Shown piece after piece: positions 1-5,671 of a stretch of DNA of 15,130 nucleotides; the stretch's first letter is position 1, and each line of letters opens with the position of its first letter. This DNA comes from Chloroflexi bacterium RIFCSPLOWO2_02_FULL_71_16 (GTDB lineage: Bacteria > Chloroflexota > Limnocylindria > P2-11E). Location: positions 1,984 to 17,113 of the forward strand of contig MGON01000109.1 in the NCBI GenBank assembly GCA_001795345.1, given 5' to 3'. Below the pieces are notes generated by a model. The model searched no databases. It was not told the DNA's origin and worked only from the letters and a program-made list of their open reading frames with translations. The position numbers and the translations under genes are program-made.

Positions 1-379
1 GTGCGCGGACGACGATCCGTCCCGCGTACATCCCCAGTCCGCACGTGAAAGCGAACGTCCCGGGGACGGTCGGCGTGAAGCGCACGACGGTCTCGGCACG
101 GGGGGCAAGGCGGTACGAGCTGGGCAGGAGCTCGCAGACGAGCAGCTCCGAGCACGGGTCCTCCTCCTGTCGATCGAACCGCAGGATCGCGGGAACGCCC
201 GCCTCCAGCTCGACCCGGTCGGGCCGGTACCCGTGCTGCACCAGCACGCGGACCTCCTGCGCGCCGTCCGACCGCCGCACGGCGCGCTCGCCGGCGGTCC
301 GGCGGCGGACGATCGCCAGCGCGACCGTCACGACGAAGGCTCCAGTGACCACGGCGAGCACGAGGACCGGCGCGTCCAT
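1..379 (-). CDS. membrane-anchored cupredoxin-domain protein, 3' end outside window
   Basis: The reading frame runs from an ATG at 379 to the left edge without a stop, giving 126 residues of an incomplete protein. Residues 3-24 form one hydrophobic segment followed by an Arg-rich stretch, so it is probably anchored with the rest outside the membrane. The remainder looks like a Cupredoxin_1-type beta sandwich. Possible metal ligands are Cys76 in EEDPCSE, Cys113 and Met117 in FTCGLGMY, and perhaps Cys82. The FTCGxGM loop is typical of small cupredoxins found beside copper ATPases and YHS proteins. A likely role is extracytoplasmic copper binding. It lies downstream of the histidine kinase gene, 71 bases after that stop, with its own 11-bp-phased operator 35 bases ahead of the ATG. 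No clear Shine-Dalgarno sequence precedes the start. The family call rests on motifs read by eye. Confidence 0.8.
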   Translation of the reverse strand, partial: MDAPVLVLAVVTGAFVVTVALAIVRRRTAGERAVRRSDGAQEVRVLVQHGYRPDRVELEAGVPAILRFDRQEEDPCSELLVCELLPSSYRLAPRAETVVRFTPTVPGTFAFTCGLGMYAGRIVVRA

Positions 380-414
380 GGGCCGATCGTCGGCTCCGCG
401 CCTGTCGTCTTCCG

Positions 415-440
415 GGACGCCCGCTGAGCGCCGGCTGAAC
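415..440 (-). promoter_or_regulatory. direct-repeat operator A (11-bp period)
   Basis: On the minus strand two adjacent 11-mers read GTTCAGCCGGC and GCTCAGCGGGC, followed by GTCC. Their CAG cores are exactly 11 bp apart (435-437 and 424-426). The element sits in the gap between the kinase stop and the left-edge cupredoxin ATG, ending 35 bases before that ATG. The second repeat plus GTCC matches the element upstream of the response regulator over 15 bases exactly. The tandem layout is that of OmpR/PhoB-family operators. That the in-window regulator binds here is inference. Confidence 0.65.
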
Positions 441-450
441 GGCGCCGGGA

Positions 451-1494
451 TCAGGGTGCGAGGGGAAGGCGGACGAGCGCGCGGGTGCCCCGCGGCTGGC
501 GGCGCTCGAGCGCGATCGATCCGCCGTGCCGCTCGACGATCCACTTCGCGATGGCGAGCCCCAGGCCGGTCCCGCCCGGGTCCAGACGCTGAGCGTCATC
601 GCCGCGGTAGAAGCGATCGAACGCGCGGCGCGCCACCTCGGGACTGATGCCTATCCCCTCGTCGTCGACGGCCAGCACGATCTGGCCGCCGTCCACGCCG
701 ACCGACAGGGAGACGGGCCCCTCGGGCCCGTAGCGCAGGGCGTTGTCCACGAGGATGAGCACGAGCTGCTTCAGGCGATCGCGCTCGCCGAGCACGCGGG
801 CCTCGTCGAGGTCGACGACCTCGAGGCGCTGCGCCGTCTGCGGGTGGAGCTCGCGGAAGACCTCCATGACGATCTCGTCGAGCTGCACAGGCTTCGGCAC
901 CAGCGGCTGCGGGCCGGCGTCGGCGCGGACGAGCACGAGGAGGTCGTCGACGAGACGGGCGAGGCGACGAGCTTCCCGCAGCGCCTCCGCGAGCGTCGCG
1001 GCGCGGTCCCGCTCGGGCAGCTCTTTCGCGAGCAGCTCCAGATCGCCCTGGATGGCGGTGAGCGGCGTTCGCAGCTCGTGCGAGACGTCGGCGACGAACC
1101 GCTGCTGGCGTCGGTAGGCCTCGTCGAGGCTCGCGAGCATCTCGTTGAACGTGCGGCCCAGCTCGGCGAGCTCGTCGCGCGCGCCCGTCTGGACCTCGAT
1201 GCGCCGCGAGAACCCGCGCGACAGCGCGATGGCGCCCGCGGTCTCGCTCATCGTGCGCACCGGATGGAGCGCCCCGCCCGAGATGACCCAGCCGCCGAGG
1301 ACGGCGGCGGCGACGCCGACGACGCCGACCGCGAACAGGATGAGACGCAGTCGATCGAGCGATGCCTGGAACGCGAGACCTGCGGCGTCGTGCGGGAAGC
1401 CGGCGTGGATGAGGTAGGCGATCGTAAAGCCGGCCGCGACGACGATCGCGAGGAGCGCGCCGTACCAGAGCGCGAGCCGGAGACGCAGGCTCAC
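451..1494 (-). CDS. sensor histidine kinase (HAMP-HisKA-HATPase)
   Basis: This is the membrane sensor kinase of a two-component system. From the GTG at 1494 the protein has 347 residues. A first membrane helix spans about 7-29, a short outer loop about 30-48, a second helix about 49-75 and a HAMP linker about 75-128. The HisKA dimerisation segment holds the phosphoacceptor His139 in DVSHELRTPL. The ATPase domain has the N box (Asn251 in LVDNALRYGP), the G1 box (DDEGIGI, 277-283) and the G2 box (GGTGLGLAI, from 308). An ATG at 1581 would add 29 residues, but these are encoded by operator B DNA and hold no recognisable domain, so the GTG before SLRLRLALWYG is preferred. The small outer loop suggests signal sensing within or close to the membrane. 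Its partner is probably the OmpR-type regulator at 2884-3630, although two opposite-strand genes separate them. Confidence 0.93.
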   Translation of the reverse strand: MSLRLRLALWYGALLAIVVAAGFTIAYLIHAGFPHDAAGLAFQASLDRLRLILFAVGVVGVAAAVLGGWVISGGALHPVRTMSETAGAIALSRGFSRRIEVQTGARDELAELGRTFNEMLASLDEAYRRQQRFVADVSHELRTPLTAIQGDLELLAKELPERDRAATLAEALREARRLARLVDDLLVLVRADAGPQPLVPKPVQLDEIVMEVFRELHPQTAQRLEVVDLDEARVLGERDRLKQLVLILVDNALRYGPEGPVSLSVGVDGGQIVLAVDDEGIGISPEVARRAFDRFYRGDDAQRLDPGGTGLGLAIAKWIVERHGGSIALERRQPRGTRALVRLPLAP

Positions 1495-1521
1495 CGACCG
1501 AAGATAGCTGAGCGCGCCCGC

Positions 1522-1547
1522 GGTCAGGCCGCGTTCAGCGGGCGTCC
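1522..1547 (+). promoter_or_regulatory. direct-repeat operator B (11-bp period)
   Basis: On the plus strand GGTCAGGCCGC is followed directly by GTTCAGCGGGC and GTCC. The CAG cores start at 1525 and 1536. It lies in the divergent space between the histidine kinase (leftward) and the YHS gene (rightward) and points toward the YHS gene, whose preferred ATG is 62 bases beyond. The second half matches operators A and C except for the Y position. It may serve both divergent genes. Confidence 0.6.
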
Positions 1548-1596
1548 ATCGGGCGACAACCGCGACCAGGCAGCATCCCATGGGGAGAACGCCGTT

Positions 1597-1602
1597 GGAG
1601 GA
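1597..1602 (+). promoter_or_regulatory. ribosome binding site fixing the YHS gene start
   Basis: GGAGGA stands seven bases before the ATG at 1610. The in-frame ATG at 1580 has no such site, so translation most likely begins at 1610. Confidence 0.7.
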
Positions 1603-1609
1603 ACATCCG

Positions 1610-1912
1610 ATGCGACCGATCGCTCTCGCGCCGAGCTGCCCCGTCTGCGGCCAGCCAGTGGACGTCGCAACGGCTCCGCGCTCCGTCTACCAGGGTGTGA
1701 CGTACTACCTGCGCTGCGCGGGGTGCAAGGCCCGCTTCGATGCGGAGCCCGAGCGGTTCCTGTCGGGCGCTGGCGAGGCCGGCGGCTGCTGCGGCGCACA
1801 CCACGGCGAGGGCCACTTCTGCGTCCGCGAGGACGGGACCGGCCAGCACTGCGGGCACCACGAGCTCGGCGACCCCGTGTCCGGCCACCCGCATCGCCAC
1901 ATGCGGGCGTAA
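1610..1912 (+). CDS. YHS-domain protein with His/Cys-rich metal-binding tail
   Basis: This small soluble protein of 100 residues is probably a cytoplasmic metal-binding or metal-trafficking protein. Residues 1-52 resemble a YHS domain, with Cys10-x2-Cys13 in CPVCGQPV, an aromatic YQGVTYYLRC segment, Cys36-x2-Cys39 and a closing FDAEPERFL. From residue 58 the sequence becomes a tail with Cys60, Cys61, Cys71 and Cys81 and at least nine histidines (64, 65, 69, 80, 83, 84, 93, 95, 97). Such tails usually bind transition metals. YHS domains often accompany copper ATPases, where they are thought to bind the same metals. The start is set by a strong GGAGGA site. Operator B lies upstream, pointing toward this gene. 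It is followed on the same strand by the hemolysin III-like gene. The metal bound cannot be read from sequence. Confidence 0.85.
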   Translation: MRPIALAPSCPVCGQPVDVATAPRSVYQGVTYYLRCAGCKARFDAEPERFLSGAGEAGGCCGAHHGEGHFCVREDGTGQHCGHHELGDPVSGHPHRHMRA

Positions 1913-1968
1913 CCCACCCGTCGAGCGGAGCGCCGAGGGGCTCGAACATTCCGATCAGGCCGGGGGCT

Positions 1969-1989
1969 GCCGACGACCTGAAGGTCGGC
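1969..1989 (+). terminator. hairpin after YHS gene, possible terminator
   Basis: GCCGAC (1969-1974) pairs with GTCGGC (1984-1989) around a nine-base loop, 57 bases past the YHS stop. No T tract follows, so intrinsic termination is only a guess. Confidence 0.3.
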
Positions 1990-2078
1990 TGACGATCTCC
2001 GCTGGTCGGGTCCGGCATGCTTGCAGCCTGGTGGTGCATGGATCGTTGAGCGGGACGCAAGGATGGGAGATCCTCGAG

Positions 2079-2093
2079 CGCTGGGGCCCAGCG
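2079..2093. repeat. perfect 15-bp palindrome upstream of hemolysin III gene
   Basis: CGCTGGG, a single G, then CCCAGCG form a perfect dyad about 37 bases before the proposed CTG start. A one-base centre suits a protein-bound operator better than an RNA hairpin. Its role is unknown. Confidence 0.35.
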
Positions 2094-2115
2094 TGGCGCC
2101 GGCGTGGTTAGGTAG

Positions 2116-2121
2116 AGAAGG
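2116..2121 (+). promoter_or_regulatory. possible ribosome binding site for a CTG start
   Basis: AGAAGG lies eight bases before the CTG at 2130. It is the only site of this kind between the upstream in-frame stop (TAG, 2109-2111) and the first in-frame ATG at 2232, and it supports the longer form of the hemolysin III-like protein. Confidence 0.45.
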
Positions 2122-2129
2122 CGCGCCCG

Positions 2130-2765
2130 CTGCTTCGCGGCTACCTCCACGCCGGAGCCGCGGTCGCGGCCGCGCTCGGCGGGACGTACCTCCTCGTCCT
2201 GTCGAGCGGCGATCCATCCCGGCAGCTGTCGATGCTCGTGTACGGCGCCGGCCTCACGGCGCTATTCGCGGTAAGCGCCGTCTACCACCTGCGCGCCTGG
2301 GCGCCGGCGCGCTCGGGCGTACTGCGACGGCTGGATCACGCGAACATCTTCGTGCTGATCGCGGCGACCTACACTCCGATCGCGTTCAACGTGCTGCCAG
2401 GGTGGTGGCGCCTCGGCATCCTCGGCGCGGTGTGGGGTGCGGCGCTCGCCGGGGCCGGCGCCGCGATCGCCGGAGTGCAGCTGCGGCGCTGGACACGCGC
2501 GGGCCTGTACGTGGGGATGGGCTGGATCGCCCTGGTCGCGCTCGGGCAGGTCGCGGCCGCGCTTCCGTGGCCCGCCATCGGGCTCCTCATCGCCGGAGGG
2601 CTCCTGTACTCAGCGGGTGCCTTGCTCTACGCGCGCCGCTGGCCGGACGTCTGGCCGCGTGTCTTCGGCTACCACGAGGTCTTTCACTTCTTGACCATCG
2701 TGGCAGCGGCCGCCTTCTATGTTGTGGTCGTCGTCTACGTGCTGCCCGCGCCGCGGCCCTACTGA
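2130..2765 (+). CDS. hemolysin III / PAQR-family membrane protein, probable CTG start
   Basis: This is a seven-helix integral membrane protein of the HlyIII/PAQR family. These bacterial proteins have poorly known roles, with proposals including membrane-stress adaptation and metal-dependent hydrolase activity. Conserved family positions are visible, numbered from the CTG: His53 in SAVYHL, Asp69-His70 in LDHANIF, and His182 and His186 in GYHEVFHF, the presumed zinc-site residues. The first in-frame ATG (2232) would remove the first helix. The frame upstream of it encodes a typical family N-terminus, LLRGYLHAGAAVAAALGG, back to a TAG at 2109. No ATG, GTG or TTG occurs in that stretch, while a CTG at 2130 follows AGAAGG, giving 211 residues, close to the usual length. 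A frameshift or base error is the alternative. It follows the YHS gene on the same strand and converges on the response regulator gene. Confidence 0.88.
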   Translation: MLRGYLHAGAAVAAALGGTYLLVLSSGDPSRQLSMLVYGAGLTALFAVSAVYHLRAWAPARSGVLRRLDHANIFVLIAATYTPIAFNVLPGWWRLGILGAVWGAALAGAGAAIAGVQLRRWTRAGLYVGMGWIALVALGQVAAALPWPAIGLLIAGGLLYSAGALLYARRWPDVWPRVFGYHEVFHFLTIVAAAAFYVVVVVYVLPAPRPY

Positions 2766-2875
2766 TGAGCGTGACGTATCCGGCACAAGCGCCCGCGAGA
2801 AGGCTCTTCCTCAGCGCCTACTCCACGTGCTCCACCACCGGCGTGATGAGGACGATCGGCGACAGGACGACGATC

Positions 2876-2892
2876 CCGCCGCGTCACGGCGG
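2876..2892. terminator. GC-rich hairpin between convergent genes
   Basis: CCGCCG (2876-2881) and CGGCGG (2887-2892) form a perfect six-base-pair stem with a CGTCA loop. It spans the response regulator stop codon, in the space between that gene and the convergent hemolysin III-like gene. There is no T tract on either strand, so a bidirectional terminator role is possible but unproven. Confidence 0.4.
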
Positions 2893-3630
2893 ACCCTCGC
2901 GCAGTACGTAGCCCGCCCCGCGGAGCGTGTGGATGAGCCGCGGCTCCCCCGCCGCCTCGAGCTTCAGGCGGAGATGCCGCACGTACACCTCAAGGACGTT
3001 GTAGTTGCCGCCGAAGTCGTAGCCCCACACCTTCTCGGTGAGGTGCTCCTTCTCGAGGACCTGCCGGGGATGCCGCAGGAATTGGACCAGGAGGTCGTAC
3101 TCCGTCGTCGTGAGATGGATCTCGCGCTGCCCCCGGCGCGCGGTGCGCGTTCCGCTGTCGAGCGTGAGGTCGGCGAAGCGGAGGACCTCGACGTCCACTG
3201 GCTCCTTCCTCCGGAGCAGCGTTCGGACGCGGGCGGAGAGGATCTCCAGGCTGAAGGGCTTCACGAGGTAGTCGTCGGCGCCCGCGTCGAGGCCCACGAT
3301 CTCGTCCGCGACCGCGTCCTTCGCGGTGAGCATGAGGATCGCGACGCGCGGGTCGCCGGCGCGGAGCCGGCGGCAGACCTCGACGCCGTCGATGCCCGGC
3401 ATCATGACGTCGAGGACGACCAGGTCCGGCGCGTGCTCGAGCGCCTTACGCAGGCCCTCCTGGCCGTCGCGCGCCGTGCTGACCGCATAGCCCTCGAACG
3501 ACAGCGCGCGCCGCAGCATGTTCGTCACGCTCTCGTCGTCGTCGATGACGAGGATGCGGGCTGGCCGCGACGCCGTCATGGGCGTGGCCGGGTCCGGCGC
3601 GGTCATCCCGGCGGAGGCTACCTCGCTCAC
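2884..3630 (-). CDS. OmpR-family response regulator
   Basis: This cytoplasmic DNA-binding regulator of 248 residues is the output half of a two-component system. The receiver domain spans about 25-140, with acidic residues Asp30-32, phosphoacceptor Asp74 in VVLDVMMPG, Thr102 and Lys124 (KPF). The winged-helix DNA-binding domain covers about 148-246, including LTTTEYDLL, the recognition helix region VLEVYVRHLRLKL and the wing RGAGYVLRE. The GTG at 3630 has GGAGG ten bases upstream. ATG codons at residues 9 and 18 lack such a site, although the receiver domain proper begins near residue 24, so the N-terminus is somewhat long. The gene sits 25 bases after lgt on the same strand, so it can be read from that operon, and it also has its own operator C 31 bases upstream. 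Its kinase is probably the one at 451-1494. Autoregulation is likely but inferred. Confidence 0.94.
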   Translation of the reverse strand: MSEVASAGMTAPDPATPMTASRPARILVIDDDESVTNMLRRALSFEGYAVSTARDGQEGLRKALEHAPDLVVLDVMMPGIDGVEVCRRLRAGDPRVAILMLTAKDAVADEIVGLDAGADDYLVKPFSLEILSARVRTLLRRKEPVDVEVLRFADLTLDSGTRTARRGQREIHLTTTEYDLLVQFLRHPRQVLEKEHLTEKVWGYDFGGNYNVLEVYVRHLRLKLEAAGEPRLIHTLRGAGYVLREGPP

Positions 3631-3655
3631 GTGAGCGCGACCTCCTCGCGCATCG

Positions 3656-4444
3656 CTAGGTGGACGCCCGCTGAGCGAGGCCGCGCGCGCGGGCGAGCGA
3701 CGGCCACGCCGCCCATGCGACCGCCACGGCGAGCGCGACGACCGCGAGGAGCTGCGCCTGCTGCAGGTCTCCGACCCAGAGGCGCTCGGTCCGCAGCGAC
3801 GTGATCGCGAACTTGCCCGCGGCGTAGAGGCCGAGGTAGAGCGCGAAGAGACGGCCGTCCCGGAGCCGTCCCCGCAGGACCAACAGCGCTCCGAACACGG
3901 CCAGGTCCCAGCCCATCTCGTACAGGAAGACGGGCTCGTACGCGACCCCGAGCTCGGGGACCATGGCGCCGGGGTGCGTGTACGCGACGCCGAAGCCGGT
4001 CGTCGGCCGCCCCACCGCGTCGCCCGTCACGAGACACCCGAGGCGGCCGATGGCCTGCCCGAGCGCGACGGCCGGAGCGACGGCGTCGGAAAGAGCGCGG
4101 ACAGGCAGACCGTGCGTCCGGGCCGCGACCGCTCCCGCCAGCGTTCCGCCCAGCACGGCGCCGACGATGGCGAGGCCGCCGTTCCAGATCGCGATGACGT
4201 GGATCGGCGCCGCCGCGTACAGGTCCCAGCGATCGATGACGTGGAGGAGCCGCGCGCCGACCAGGCCGCCCGCAAGCGTCCAGATCGCGACCCGCTCGAG
4301 CTCCGCCGAGGGGATCCCGAGCGGCCGCGCGAGACGGACCGCGAGCCAGATCCCGACGATGGTCGCCGCCGCGATCGCGACGCCGTACCACGACACCGCG
4401 AGGGGTCCGAGACGCAGCAGGACCGGATCGATCGAGACGGTCAT
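3656..4444 (-). CDS. lgt: prolipoprotein diacylglyceryl transferase family protein (Lgt-like)
   Basis: This polytopic inner-membrane protein of 262 residues belongs to the Lgt family, which moves diacylglycerol from phosphatidylglycerol to the lipobox cysteine of prolipoproteins. Family marks are SWYGVAI near 18, IWNGGLAIVG near 86, the signature GRLGCLVTGDAVGRPT at 133-148 (Arg134 fits the essential signature arginine), and TSLRTERLWVGDLQQAQ near 215, where Arg218 fits the second essential arginine. The signature differs from the classical GRIGNFxNGE form: Cys replaces the first Asn and Thr the second. A specialised paralogue is possible, and none of the exported proteins visible in the window has an obvious lipobox. 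It starts one base after the CcdA-like gene stops (TGACATG), as third gene of the cupredoxin operon. Its 3' end contains operator C. Confidence 0.85.
   Translation of the reverse strand: MTVSIDPVLLRLGPLAVSWYGVAIAAATIVGIWLAVRLARPLGIPSAELERVAIWTLAGGLVGARLLHVIDRWDLYAAAPIHVIAIWNGGLAIVGAVLGGTLAGAVAARTHGLPVRALSDAVAPAVALGQAIGRLGCLVTGDAVGRPTTGFGVAYTHPGAMVPELGVAYEPVFLYEMGWDLAVFGALLVLRGRLRDGRLFALYLGLYAAGKFAITSLRTERLWVGDLQQAQLLAVVALAVAVAWAAWPSLARARGLAQRAST
3662..3676 (-). promoter_or_regulatory. operator C, inside the 3' end of lgt
   Basis: The minus strand reads GCTCAGCGGGCGTCC, identical over 15 bases to the second half of operator A. It ends 31 bases before the response regulator GTG. One full 11-mer is present; the next 11-bp register keeps CA (GTCCACC) but not CAG. 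TAGCGAT follows shortly after and could act as a -10 element. It is encoded within the last codons of lgt, implying an internal promoter for the regulator gene. Confidence 0.55.
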
Positions 4445-4445
4445 G

Positions 4446-5150
4446 TCACAGGGCCGCCAGCGTGAGGAGCGCTACGGCGGCCGTCGTGAGGCCGAGGACC
4501 AGCTTGAGCTCCGGGCGGTGGTGGAGCTGCCACCGCGAGAGGGTGCGCATGGCGGGCGGCGTCGCGATCGCCGCGAGGATCGCGACAAGCGGCAGGACGA
4601 ACGCGATGTTGTAGACGACGAGATAGGCGATGGCCTCGGCGAGGTCGGCGCGCGTCGAGAGGAGCGCGAGGACGGCGATGTACACGTTGCCGGAGCACGG
4701 CACCGTGCAGAGCCCGATGAGCGCCCCCGCGACGAAGAGCCCGGGGAGCGTCGCGCGGGAGACCCACTCGCGGGCCCGCTCGTGCAGGCCCATCGGCATC
4801 CGGAGGCGCTCGCCGAGCTCCGGCAGCAGCGCCTCCTGGAGCGCGAGGATCGCCCAGACGATCGCGACCCCGAGGAAGATCTTCGTGCCGAGGTGGTCCT
4901 GGCGCAGCGCTCCCGCAAAGCCCATCAGCCCGAGACCGAGCAGGAGGTACGTGACGAACATCCCGCCGACGTACGCGCTTCCGCCCCGGAGGAGCGCGAG
5001 GCGGCGCTGGCCCACGCTCGCGTCCATCGTCGCCCCGACCGTCAGGAGCGTCGCCGAGGCGAAGACGAGGAGGACGGCGATCGCGCACGGGTTGAGCCCG
5101 TCGACCAGGCCGGCGAGGACGACGGTCGGGAGGGAGAGGTCGATGCTCAC
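4446..5150 (-). CDS. CcdA/DsbD-type transmembrane thiol transporter
   Basis: This inner-membrane protein of 234 residues has about six hydrophobic segments and the paired Pro-Cys motifs of the CcdA/DsbD transmembrane family: Cys22 in GLNPCAIAVLL and Cys152 in TVPCSGNVY, with an extra Cys148. Members pass electrons from cytoplasmic thioredoxin across the membrane to extracytoplasmic thiol proteins, for cytochrome c maturation or for keeping metal-site cysteines reduced. The GTG start at 5150 overlaps the stop of the cupredoxin gene by four bases (GTGA), implying translational coupling, and the Lgt-like gene follows one base after the stop. No cytochrome c gene or maturation partner lies nearby, so its client may well be the Cys-rich cupredoxin encoded just before it. 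That client assignment is inference. Confidence 0.85.
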   Translation of the reverse strand: MSIDLSLPTVVLAGLVDGLNPCAIAVLLVFASATLLTVGATMDASVGQRRLALLRGGSAYVGGMFVTYLLLGLGLMGFAGALRQDHLGTKIFLGVAIVWAILALQEALLPELGERLRMPMGLHERAREWVSRATLPGLFVAGALIGLCTVPCSGNVYIAVLALLSTRADLAEAIAYLVVYNIAFVLPLVAILAAIATPPAMRTLSRWQLHHRPELKLVLGLTTAAVALLTLAAL

Positions 5151-5653
5151 GCGCGCATGCGAAGGGTGCCGTTCATCGACGGGTTCTCCTTGCCGCCGCA
5201 GCAGGTGTCGCAGTAGAAGGCGTACTCGCCCGCCGGCGCGGCCGGGATCGTTATCACCATCGACGTGAGAGGCGGGACCTTCACGTCGACACCGAGCGAG
5301 GGCACGGTGAACCCGTGCACCCCGCCGCCATCCGAGTGATGGCTGTTGTCGGGGTTGACGATGCGCAGCCGGATGGGCCGGTCCGCCGGCGCGTCGAGAT
5401 CGGGCGGGGTGAATCCGGCCATGTCGATGCGCATCACGAGGTCCACCGCTCCGGCCGAGGTCGCCGGTGTCGCCGGGAGCGCCGCGGAGCCGGTCGAGCT
5501 CGGGACAGGGCTTGGGCCGATCTCGATGAACGCGAGCTCTTTCGGCTGCGAGAGATACAGGGCCGCGCCGACGATCGCGAGGGCGAGCGTCAGGAACGTC
5601 ACGGTCCGGACGGTGCGCGAGGGCTGACCCCGGTGCGGCTGCTTCCGTGGCAC
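5147..5653 (-). CDS. membrane-anchored CuA-like cupredoxin
   Basis: This protein of 168 residues has a basic N-terminus, one membrane segment at about 16-35, a Pro/Ser/Ala-rich linker to about 68 and an extracytoplasmic cupredoxin domain. The metal loop resembles the CuA centre of cytochrome oxidase subunit II. His113 (GVHGF) would be the upstream ligand, Cys148 and Cys152 have the CuA spacing in YCDTCCGGKENPSM, and Met160 follows. The usual second histidine position is Glu156, Cys151 adds a third cysteine, and the Met is one residue late. His105-His106 might also bind metal. It may be a copper carrier rather than an electron-transfer CuA site. It is first in an operon with the CcdA-like and Lgt-like genes. 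The GTG at 5653 lacks a clear Shine-Dalgarno and lies 18 bases past operator D. A leaderless message or a slightly later start is possible. Confidence 0.85.
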   Translation of the reverse strand: MPRKQPHRGQPSRTVRTVTFLTLALAIVGAALYLSQPKELAFIEIGPSPVPSSTGSAALPATPATSAGAVDLVMRIDMAGFTPPDLDAPADRPIRLRIVNPDNSHHSDGGGVHGFTVPSLGVDVKVPPLTSMVITIPAAPAGEYAFYCDTCCGGKENPSMNGTLRMRA

Positions 5654-5671
5654 GAGAGGAAGCGTCGCGAC

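Noticed and set aside
2815..2883. 23 open codons in frame after the response regulator stop, partly hydrophobic (GIVVLSPIVLITPVV)
   Set aside because: There is no start codon ahead of the hydrophobic part and no sign of stop-codon read-through. Short open stretches are expected at this GC content.
2719..3804. Plus-strand open frame across the response regulator and lgt end
   Set aside because: It overlaps two recognised minus-strand genes, and its low-complexity Arg/Glu/His composition marks it as a shadow frame.
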